NCBI GenBank assembly: GCA_023621975.1
Contig: JAMOAC010000014.1
Location: 1 to 5,883 of the forward strand
Length of the DNA stretch: 5,883 nt
Origin: Bacillota bacterium
GTDB lineage: Bacteria; Bacillota_A; Clostridia; Acetivibrionales; DUMB01
Direction of reading: 5' to 3'
Every line of letters begins with the position of its first letter. The stretch's first letter is position 1. Under the pieces are notes generated by a model that saw only the letters and a list, made by a program, of their open reading frames with translations, was not told where the DNA came from and did no database searches. Shown here piece by piece: positions 1 through 4,815 of the stretch. The translations under genes and the position numbers were made by a program.

Positions 1-48
1 GGGTACTCGGAAGAAGATATAGCTGAGGCATTGCAAATAGGCCGGTGA
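1..48 (+). CDS. C-terminal tail of an unidentified plus-strand gene (5' part outside window)
   Basis: Frame 1 is open from the first base and ends at TGA 46-48, giving the tail GYSEEDIAEALQIGR. The acidic, helix-like GYSEEDIAEAL pattern recalls the end of a helical repeat such as the RecX C-terminus (G-[FY]-S-x-[ED]-D-I-x-x-A-[LI]), but 15 residues are too few to assign a family. Support for real coding is its position at the window edge and a good Rho-independent terminator on the same strand 121 bases downstream (170-208). If real, it converges on the minus-strand genes that fill the rest of the window. Confidence 0.35.
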   Translation, partial: GYSEEDIAEALQIGR

Positions 49-406
49 TATGTTTGAAAATAGAAATACGTAATGAAAATTATTCGAAGCAGCGTAAAAT
101 TATATGAGGCACAAATTAAATTATTCGTAAATTATGCGAACATATTATATGAATTATATGAACGAAACTGGGGACAATTTCTCGTATGCGGAGAGTTGTC
201 CCCTTTTTGTCATTTTATGATGTCAATATCCTTTTCCTTAAGCGCTTGTCTCAGAGTAAATATCACTCCATATTTTTACACTGCTACCGTTAATTTTTAA
301 AGATAAGTAATGATACTCTCTCATGGGTTGGCGTAAAAGCTCTCCTGCAGCCTCATCCTTATTTGCAGAATCCTGTTCTTTTCATGGATTTTGGAAAATG
401 AAAAAA
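49..406. other. Gene-poor spacer with one terminator and a possible decayed coding remnant
   Basis: This 358-base stretch lies between the plus-strand tail and the unrecognised minus-strand gene. It holds the hairpin terminator at 170-208 and, on the minus strand at 210-381, two overlapping short open frames that a one-base change would join (see findings). The plus-strand open frame at 73-300 has no ribosome binding site, runs through the terminator hairpin and ends in low-complexity sequence, so I do not call it a gene. No tRNA or other RNA gene is visible. Confidence 0.6.
170..208 (+). terminator. Rho-independent terminator built on a GGGGACAA inverted repeat
   Basis: GGGGACAA (170-177) pairs perfectly with TTGTCCCC (196-203) and is followed at once by TTTTT (204-208). 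An inner TCTC/GAGA pairing (180-183 with 191-194) can lengthen the stem. The T-run places its action on the plus strand, where it would end transcription of the gene whose tail is at 1-48. The stem has the same GGGGAC core as the REP-like repeats at 779-920 and 3926-3969, so it may be a repeat-family copy acting as a terminator. Confidence 0.75.
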
Positions 407-700
407 TTACAAATACACTTTTTTGCGGTAGGCGCCCTCTATCTTACCTACTCCGTATCCATAACAAAATGACTGGTACATACCTTCGATTATAAGTGAG
501 CTCAAATACTCCCTTTCTTCCTTATTGAGGCCTTTGTCCATTGCTTGCATGAAATTTCTCATCTTATCCGCTGCAACAAGCTTGATTGCTTCCCTCGTGC
601 CTGAAAACTCATTGTCAAGCCTTTTCCTGGCCTGTTTGAGGTATTCTCTCATTGTCTTTTCAAAATTGCTGCTGTCAATATTATTGTAATTATCCGCCAT
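407..700 (-). CDS. Unrecognised 97-residue charged helical protein
   Basis: I do not recognise this family. The protein has 97 residues, is rich in Glu, Lys and Arg, and appears largely alpha-helical over roughly residues 10-75, with no signal peptide or membrane segment. The C-terminal part is Gly/Tyr-rich (FCYGYGVGKIEGAY) and ends in a basic KKVYL tail. The start is well supported: ATG at 698-700 is preceded by AAGGAGG (708-714) with a 7-base gap. The ATG also lies inside a 12-bp inverted repeat (690-701 with 743-754), so initiation may be controlled by structure. It appears monocistronic: htrA upstream is separated from it by the repeat block at 779-920. The strong ribosome binding site and absence of internal stops favour a real gene; its role is unknown. 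Confidence 0.78.
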   Translation of the reverse strand: MADNYNNIDSSNFEKTMREYLKQARKRLDNEFSGTREAIKLVAADKMRNFMQAMDKGLNKEEREYLSSLIIEGMYQSFCYGYGVGKIEGAYRKKVYL

Positions 701-754
701 ACCACATCCTCCTTATAGATACTTATATCTAAATTTTCCCATTATGGCGGATAA
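690..754 (-). promoter_or_regulatory. Inverted-repeat leader enclosing RBS and start codon
   Basis: TTATCCGCCATA (690-701) and TATGGCGGATAA (743-754) are perfect 12-bp inverted copies separated by 41 bases. In the minus-strand transcript the downstream arm contains the ATG and next two codons (ATG GCG GAT) of the 97-residue protein, and the upstream arm lies in the leader. Between them a second hairpin (TAGATA 716-721 with TATCTA 726-731, 4-base loop) sits just upstream of AAGGAGG. Paired arms would bury the start codon and leave the ribosome binding site in the loop. A TATAAT hexamer (755-760) directly adjoins the upstream arm. If that is the real -10, transcription would start inside the arm and only about half of it would be in the RNA, so a DNA-level operator is the alternative reading. 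Confidence 0.5.
708..714 (-). promoter_or_regulatory. Ribosome binding site of the 97-residue protein
   Basis: The minus strand reads AAGGAGG, 7 bases before the ATG at 698-700, which fixes that start. In the predicted fold it sits unpaired between the small hairpin at 716-731 and the start-codon arm at 690-701. Confidence 0.85.
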
Positions 755-760
755 ATTATA
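755..760 (-). promoter_or_regulatory. Possible -10 element upstream of the 97-residue protein
   Basis: The minus strand reads TATAAT here, a perfect -10 hexamer about 55 bases from the start codon. No good -35 hexamer is found 16-18 bases upstream, where the sequence is CCCTGT-like, so the promoter is weak, activator-dependent, or a chance match in AT-rich DNA. Confidence 0.3.
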
Positions 761-778
761 CATTTCCTCAACGCATAA

Positions 779-920
779 CAGGGGATGACAGGAAGTTGAC
801 AAGTGAGGTAACAGCTGCGTTGACAGGGGACGCGTGAGGGTGTGACAGGGACGCAGGTGTGACAGAGGATGCGGGTATGGCAGGGAACCGTCCCCTGTCA
901 GCTCTTTTCCTGTCAACTTC
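779..920. repeat. Composite REP-like GGGGAC/TGACAGG repeat block
   Basis: This block is visibly more GC-rich than its flanks and is built from variants of TGACAGGGGACGC. Copies on the plus strand begin near 786, 821, 844 and 860, and inverted copies lie at 890-900 and 907-915. TGACAGGGGAC (821-831) is perfectly inverted at 890-900, TGACAGGAA (786-794) at 907-915, and GAAGTTGAC (792-800) at 912-920, so the block can form nested hairpins. On the minus strand it includes GACAGGGGACGGTTCCCTG, which from memory resembles a dispersed repeat motif in Clostridia and other bacteria, in places linked to RAYT/Y1 transposases. The right end overlaps the last base of the htrA stop codon. There is no T-run, so it is not a standard terminator. 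Confidence 0.75.
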
Positions 921-2110
921 TACCTCGTAATCAATCCATCTCGTTCCTTTGCAGACAGTCTTATAGGAACCATTATTGCCTTTCCGGTCTCCTGTGAAAG
1001 ATGTGTAACGTTTATTACGTCACCGGGATTTTTTGAGTATATATAGGTCCTCAGCTGCATCATTGTATGCATATCGATTCCGTCTACCTGCAATATTATA
1101 CAGCCTTTACGAATGCCGCTCTTATGCGCCGGCCCGTTTTCATCTACTTTTACCACATAAATGCCTTTGTCCAGTTTAAGATTCTGTTTCAAATACGGTA
1201 CCGCTTCTTTATCGTACGCAAATACACCCAAATAGGGCTCAATAAACTCTCCTTTTCCTATAAAATGGTTTATTATCGGTATTGCAACATTTATAGGTAT
1301 GGCAAAACCTATTGCCTCTGCACTTGCCACTTTAATAGTATTAATGCCGACAACTTCTCCTCTGGAATTAAGGAGCGGGCCACCGCTATTGCCCGGGTTT
1401 ATGCTTGCATCCGTCTGTATCAAATCTTCCATGTAGTTTACGCCGTCTTCGGTTTCAATTTTTATTGTCCTGTTGAGCGCACTTATAATGCCTGACGTTA
1501 CCGTCCTCTGGAACTGAAGCCCCAGAGGGTTTCCAATCGCTATAGCCGCTTCGCCTACCTGAAGCTTGGTTGCATCCCCGAGCGGAATAGGTGTCAGACC
1601 CTCTGCCTCAATCTTAACAACAGCCAGGTCCAGCACAGGGTCGGACCACTTGGTGACGCCGTCAACATTTCTTCCGTCTGACAGCGAGACAATAATCCTT
1701 TTGTTCTTTCCGCCCGCTACATGATGGTTTGTAAGTATATATCCGTCTTCGCTTACAATTACTCCCGAGCCCACTCCCCATTTTTCTGACAAATCGCTGT
1801 CAAATATGGAATCGCCGTCTACCCTCAGGACGGAAATACCCACAACACCCGGCGAAGCACTTTTTGCAACCCTGGCTGCAACAGGGCTGTCTACTTGTGT
1901 TTCCGCCGCGATCTGCTGAGGCTGCGGCATGTCCTCCGTAATTTCCAGCGGAGGTGTTTTAGTATCGTCCCTGTCCCTTGACAAATATCCTGAAGCCAAG
2001 GCAAGTAATACCACACATACACCTGCAGAAGTAATAATTGAAGTCAGTAAATATTTAAGAAAACCGCTACCTCTTCTTCTCTGCTCCAAGTTGACCATCC
2101 TTTTGCACAT
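920..2110 (-). CDS. htrA: HtrA/DegP-type membrane-anchored serine protease with PDZ domain
   Basis: This is a trypsin-like protease of family S1C that degrades or refolds damaged proteins outside the membrane. Numbered from the ATG at 2110 (396 residues): a short basic N-terminus; one membrane segment at about 18-42; a linker to about 75; the protease domain at about 76-285, with catalytic His130 (TNHHV), Asp161 (DLAVVK) and Ser242 (GNSGGP); and one PDZ domain at about 291-375 starting YLGV. The triad is intact and the length is normal for one-PDZ Gram-positive HtrA proteins. The start is uncertain. The ATG at 2110 and the ATG at 2098 lack well-spaced ribosome binding sites, whereas TTG at 2087-2089 follows AAAGGATGGT at suitable spacing and would give 389 residues starting MEQRRR. 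The stop TAG (920-922) abuts the repeat block. It has no close operon partner. The symbol is used at family level, and the individual paralogue is not resolved. Confidence 0.93.
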   Translation of the reverse strand: MCKRMVNLEQRRRGSGFLKYLLTSIITSAGVCVVLLALASGYLSRDRDDTKTPPLEITEDMPQPQQIAAETQVDSPVAARVAKSASPGVVGISVLRVDGDSIFDSDLSEKWGVGSGVIVSEDGYILTNHHVAGGKNKRIIVSLSDGRNVDGVTKWSDPVLDLAVVKIEAEGLTPIPLGDATKLQVGEAAIAIGNPLGLQFQRTVTSGIISALNRTIKIETEDGVNYMEDLIQTDASINPGNSGGPLLNSRGEVVGINTIKVASAEAIGFAIPINVAIPIINHFIGKGEFIEPYLGVFAYDKEAVPYLKQNLKLDKGIYVVKVDENGPAHKSGIRKGCIILQVDGIDMHTMMQLRTYIYSKNPGDVINVTHLSQETGKAIMVPIRLSAKERDGLITR

Positions 2111-2115
2111 GCCCG

Positions 2116-2139
2116 CATAATGAAAATGCAGGCATTATG
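2116..2139. promoter_or_regulatory. 7-bp inverted repeat just upstream of htrA
   Basis: CATAATG (2116-2122) and CATTATG (2133-2139) are perfect inverted copies with a 10-base spacer, directly upstream of the longest htrA start. They could be an operator or an mRNA hairpin in the leader. A CATAAT -10-like hexamer on the minus strand overlaps the distal arm, but its -35 region is poor. Both the function and the promoter are inferred. Confidence 0.3.
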
Positions 2140-2800
2140 TTATTTTCACAAATTATTATTTCAGTAAAAGGGCAAAATAATGCAGCCAGGGAATAAATTA
2201 AACAAAGATCGAGTAAATTGAAAGATTGAATAAATTAAAAGACTAAATATATCAGAGGCAAATTAAATAGGTTAAACAGATAAAACTAAAATAGAATAGA
2301 AAAATTCAGATAAAAAAATTTAAAATTTTACGGCTTAAGCTTTAGGTTTTTAGTTTAAGATGATTTGAGATTTGGGATCTAAGTTTAAGTTTTAGGTTTA
2401 AGTTTTAAGCTTGAGTTTTAATTTAAGTTATAAGTTCCAGGTTTTAAAAAATTTGGAACTCACGATTCAATATTTATGACGTTTACAGATTTACGACGAT
2501 TTACGATTTATGATTTATATGATTTATGATCTGAGATCAGGATTTATGATTTATATCTAAAACCTGAAATATAAAGATTTTAAAATTTATGATTAACAGG
2601 CTAACATTTTTTCAGATTAAAAAGATTAAAAAAGATTAAAAAAATTAAAAAATTCAGAAAGATTAAAGAACTAAAATATTATAAAAGGCTATTAAAATAT
2701 TAAAAAGGCTAAAGGATTAAAATTTATCACTATAAATTTAACGCTAAAAAACAATAAAAATTAAACACAAAGCATTAAAAAGCCAAACAGACAAAAAAGA
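2140..2800. repeat. AT-rich low-complexity spacer of degenerate short repeats
   Basis: About 660 bases carry no plausible gene on either strand and fall into blocks. 2200-2330 is A-rich with scattered AAATTAAA-like words. 2333-2440 is T/G-rich, with GTTTAAG exactly at 2353, 2383 and 2396 among variants such as TTTTAGG. 2488-2553 has seven copies of GATTTA (starting at 2488, 2498, 2505, 2512, 2521, 2541 and 2548). 2615-2760 is A-rich with GATTAAA copies at 2615, 2624, 2634 and 2661. Embedded hairpins include AGTTCCA/TGGAACT (2433-2439 with 2454-2460), TGATCT-G-AGATCA (2527-2539) and AAATTTAT/ATAAATTT (2720-2727 with 2732-2739). No DnaA box, CRISPR structure or long exact repeat was seen. Confidence 0.7.
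2720..2739. other. All-AT hairpin downstream of the DUF951 gene
   Basis: AAATTTAT (2720-2727) and ATAAATTT (2732-2739) form an 8-bp stem with a CACT loop, 61 bases past the DUF951 stop. It lacks G:C pairs and a strong following T-run on the minus strand, so it would be a poor terminator. It is the closest thing to an operon end signal that I see there. Confidence 0.3.
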
Positions 2801-3004
2801 TTAAGAAAGATCGTTATTGTTACTCTTTATTATTTTCTTCACACTTTTCTCAAACTTTGGTCTGGGAAGCATTACCTGATGTGAGCAGCCAAGGCATTTG
2901 ATTCTGAAATCCGCTCCCGTTCTGGTTATCTCCCACTGCTTACTTCCACAAGGATGCTGCTTTTTAAGCTCGACAATATCACCTATTGAGAACTTATCAG
3001 CCAT
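2801..3004 (-). CDS. DUF951 family small zinc-ribbon-like protein
   Basis: This 67-residue protein matches the DUF951 pattern seen across Firmicutes: FSIGDIVELKK near the N-terminus, HPCGSKQWEI at 17-26, GADFRIKCLGC at 30-40 and PRPKFEKSVKKI towards the end. Cys19, Cys37 and Cys40 (a CxxC pair) with nearby His17 and His42 could bind a metal such as zinc. The molecular role of the family is not established. The ATG at 3002-3004 is the best start: AAGGAGGT lies 7 bases upstream. A GTG three codons earlier (3011-3013) overlaps that site and is unlikely. The gene lies 49 bases after the MscS channel on the same strand, without a terminator between them, so the two are probably co-transcribed. From memory, a DUF951-mscS pairing recurs in Clostridia. 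Confidence 0.92.
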   Translation of the reverse strand: MADKFSIGDIVELKKQHPCGSKQWEITRTGADFRIKCLGCSHQVMLPRPKFEKSVKKIIKSNNNDLS

Positions 3005-3053
3005 CACGGCCACCTCCTTCCGCTATCCTTTGTAACTCAGGAACCTTTCCCTG

Positions 3054-3872
3054 TCAGAAAAATTCTATATTTTCCCTGTCAAACTCGTCCTTAATAAGCC
3101 TTTTTATTCTCCTTTCAACATCCCCCTGCTTGTTTGGCAGCGTCATTGCAAATATCCTCAGCTTCATGTTTCTGTCTTCCAGGCTGGTAATACCCTGAAC
3201 TACGGGCTTTTCTACAATAACCGAACTGAATTCCTCCGAAACTTTTTCACAGACCCTTTGAGCAGCATCAAACGCCTTTGCAGTATCTACGCTGTATGCA
3301 ACGGGTATATCCACTATTACGGCTTTATTTCCTCTTACATGGTTTATAACTTTTTTAATTTCCCCATTGGGAATTATATAAAGGTCTCCATTGGAATTCC
3401 TGAGTTTTGTGGATCTCAGTCCGATTTCCTCAACTTTCCCGGTCAAACCGTCCAAAGTAATTATATCCCCTACGGCAAACTGATCTTCCATTATAATGAA
3501 AAAACCGGATATAAAATCTTTTATCAGGCTTTGCGCACCCAGGCCAACAGCTATGCCTCCGACTCCCGCCGCAGCAAGTACGGATTTAAGCTGGAACACG
3601 TCCGACAAGATAGCAGTACCGCTTATCAGGTAAATTGCATACTTATAGACACTTACTGAAAGGGAAGCCATGGTATCAATCTTTTTAACATCCTTATTAA
3701 ATTTAAGAGACTTCTGCCTTTGAAAAAGCTTGCGGATAAGAATGCTCCCGATCTTTATAAAAATTATGGAAATTGCAACTATTATAATAATTTTCAGCAA
3801 GCCGGCCAACGGGGCATAAAACTGGCCCAGGTACCGTCTTAAAAGGTTTTCATCAATTAATAAATCCCACAT
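3054..3872 (-). CDS. MscS-family small-conductance mechanosensitive channel
   Basis: The 272-residue protein is the usual length for a compact three-helix MscS channel, which opens under membrane tension to release solutes during osmotic downshock. Membrane segments appear at about 22-46 and 74-95, followed by the pore-lining helix from about 97 to 127 with the characteristic small-residue pattern AAAGVGGIAVGLGAQSLI and then FISGFFI. The beta domain follows (about 128-180: EDQFAVGDIITLDGLTGKVEEIG, then RNSNGDLYIIPNGEI), then the C-terminal alpha/beta domain to 272. The ATG at 3870-3872 has GGAGG at 3878-3882, 5 bases upstream. A plausible promoter lies just upstream (3891-3918). DUF951 follows 49 bases downstream. 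The protein could be called MscS or YkuT-like; the paralogue cannot be resolved. Confidence 0.94.
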   Translation of the reverse strand: MWDLLIDENLLRRYLGQFYAPLAGLLKIIIIVAISIIFIKIGSILIRKLFQRQKSLKFNKDVKKIDTMASLSVSVYKYAIYLISGTAILSDVFQLKSVLAAAGVGGIAVGLGAQSLIKDFISGFFIIMEDQFAVGDIITLDGLTGKVEEIGLRSTKLRNSNGDLYIIPNGEIKKVINHVRGNKAVIVDIPVAYSVDTAKAFDAAQRVCEKVSEEFSSVIVEKPVVQGITSLEDRNMKLRIFAMTLPNKQGDVERRIKRLIKDEFDRENIEFF

Positions 3873-3890
3873 AACAACCTCCGCATATTT

Positions 3891-3918
3891 ATTATACTTT
3901 TTGGTATCTGCTTTTCAG
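3891..3918 (-). promoter_or_regulatory. Candidate sigma-A promoter for the mscS-DUF951 unit
   Basis: On the minus strand CTGAAA (3913-3918, four of six -35 matches) is followed after 16 bases by a perfect TATAAT (3891-3896). The predicted start of transcription near 3884 leaves a leader of only about 12 bases that just includes GGAGG, which is tight but workable. It lies in the 53-base gap after the PuuD-like gene, so the channel may be expressed independently of the glnA side. Confidence 0.5.
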
Positions 3919-3925
3919 GTAAAGG

Positions 3926-3969
3926 TCAGAAAAGTGAAGAAACGTCCCCTTTTTCTGATGAACGTCCCC
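3926..3969. repeat. REP-like AACGTCCCC element inside the 3' end of the PuuD-like gene
   Basis: AACGTCCCC occurs twice, at 3941-3949 and 3961-3969, as direct copies with a 20-base period. TCAGAAAA (3926-3933) is inverted at TTTTCTGA (3951-3958), giving an 8-bp stem with one GGGGACGTT core in its loop. The minus-strand form AAAGGGGACGTTTCTTC resembles the other GGGGAC repeats here and, from memory, dispersed repeats in Clostridia. The element supplies the last codons and the TGA stop of the hydrolase gene. Confidence 0.65.
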
Positions 3970-4693
3970 GCTTCTTTTCCGCTGCCGCTACAAAAGCCTC
4001 AAACAGCCTGAGATGCACAGGATTCTCCCTCCACATCAGCTCGGGATGCCACTGTACACCTACAGCAAAAATATGGTCGTCTTTATGCTCGATTGATTCT
4101 ATGATTCCGTCAGCAGCCCAGGATGTAGCTTTAAAGCATGGGGCCACATCTTTCACTGCCTGGTGATGAAAAGAATTTACATCAGCGGAATCTCCTCCGA
4201 AAGCAGTACCTACTGTTGACCCCTTCTCAATGCTTATGCAGTGGGTAGGATACCACCTGGGAGCATTTTGTGAGTGCTTTATAAGCTCACGGTCTTTTAT
4301 CTGCAGGAATATATCCTGATACAGAGTGCCTCCAAGGGCTACGTTCATTACCTGTATGCCCCGGCATATGCCGAGCAACGGCTTGTTAAGCTCTACAGCC
4401 CTTTTAACAATATACATCTCCATCCTGTCCCTGTGGGGTGAAATCTCTCCGTTATACGGCCTGTTGCACTCCCCGTAGTGTACGGCATCCATATCACCCC
4501 CGCCCGACAGGAGGAAGCCGTCAAACCTCAGCACCATCTCATCAAGAAGTTCCTCATCAACGATCAGAGGCAAAAGTACGGGCAAACCGCCTGCTTCAGC
4601 AACTCCCTCAATATAACCGTCCTTGATATATGTGAGCCTTTTATCGTAGTCATACCATGGGGTTATGCCTATCAAAGGTCTGAACCTGCTCAT
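3926..4693 (-). CDS. PuuD-like gamma-glutamyl hydrolase (class I glutamine amidotransferase fold, peptidase C26)
   Basis: Members of this family hydrolyse gamma-glutamyl amide bonds. E. coli PuuD releases GABA from gamma-glutamyl-GABA; the substrate here is not known. Numbered from ATG 4691-4693 (255 residues): PLIGITP at the N-terminus, the LLSGGGD loop near 62-67, the nucleophile Cys110 in LLGICRGIQ followed by NVALGGTLYQD, the SFHHQAV motif at about 174-180, and His216/Glu218 in VGVQWHPE. The catalytic triad is therefore complete. I chose this ATG because GGGGA lies 8 bases upstream and MSRFRPLIGITP resembles family starts; an ATG at 4700-4702 and a GTG at 4706-4708 are alternatives with poorer spacing. 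The last 13 or so residues (GRSSEKGDVSSLF) are encoded by a REP-like repeat and look like an acquired extension. The gene lies 122 bases downstream of glnA with a possible promoter of its own. Confidence 0.9.
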   Translation of the reverse strand: MSRFRPLIGITPWYDYDKRLTYIKDGYIEGVAEAGGLPVLLPLIVDEELLDEMVLRFDGFLLSGGGDMDAVHYGECNRPYNGEISPHRDRMEMYIVKRAVELNKPLLGICRGIQVMNVALGGTLYQDIFLQIKDRELIKHSQNAPRWYPTHCISIEKGSTVGTAFGGDSADVNSFHHQAVKDVAPCFKATSWAADGIIESIEHKDDHIFAVGVQWHPELMWRENPVHLRLFEAFVAAAEKKRGRSSEKGDVSSLF

Positions 4694-4724
4694 AATATAC
4701 ATCCCCACTCAAAAACAGGATACT

Positions 4725-4753
4725 ATTATATATTATTCAAAAGGCCCCGCCAG
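4725..4753 (-). promoter_or_regulatory. Possible promoter of the PuuD-like gene
   Basis: A perfect TATAAT on the minus strand (4725-4730) is preceded after 17 bases by CTGGCG (4748-4753), a weak -35 with three of six matches. It lies 31 bases before the chosen start codon. The surrounding DNA is AT-rich, so chance is possible; read-through from glnA could also drive the gene. Confidence 0.35.
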
Positions 4754-4773
4754 GAAACATGGTTTTTCATTTA

Positions 4774-4806
4774 ATATTTCTTCTATATTTCTTCTATATT
4801 TCTTCT
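4774..4806. repeat. Three tandem 11-bp copies of ATATTTCTTCT after glnA
   Basis: ATATTTCTTCT is repeated exactly at 4774-4784, 4785-4795 and 4796-4806. A partial copy, ATATTTCTTC at 4819-4828, lies in the last codons of glnA. On the minus strand the string GAAGAAATATTAAA occurs both at the glnA stop (AAG AAA TAT TAA) and at the far end of the array, so the array may derive from the gene end. Confidence 0.8.
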
Positions 4807-4815
4807 AAATTTGTT

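Noticed and set aside
73..300. 75-codon open frame on the plus strand
   Set aside because: It has no ribosome binding site, runs through the terminator hairpin at 170-208, and has an unconvincing composition.
713..916. 67-codon minus-strand open frame in the repeat block
   Set aside because: It is an open frame through REP-like repeats (Pro/His/Leu/Ser-rich, repetitive), with no ribosome binding site or family resemblance.
779..920. CRISPR array
   Set aside because: The repeats are short, degenerate, unevenly spaced and present in both orientations, with no unique spacers of constant length and no cas genes.
1067..1495. 142-codon plus-strand open frame opposite htrA
   Set aside because: It is the antisense shadow of the protease domain, which has an intact catalytic triad on the other strand.
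2140..2800. Replication origin or DnaA-box cluster in the AT-rich spacer
   Set aside because: I found no TTATCCACA-type boxes and no dnaA, dnaN, parB or rpmH neighbours; AT-richness alone is not enough.
3258..3659. 133-codon plus-strand open frame opposite the MscS gene
   Set aside because: It is an antisense shadow; the MscS pore and beta-domain motifs are on the minus strand.
3926..3958. Terminator for the PuuD-like gene
   Set aside because: The 8-bp stem is not followed by a T-run on the minus strand (CCTTTACC), so it does not fit a Rho-independent terminator.
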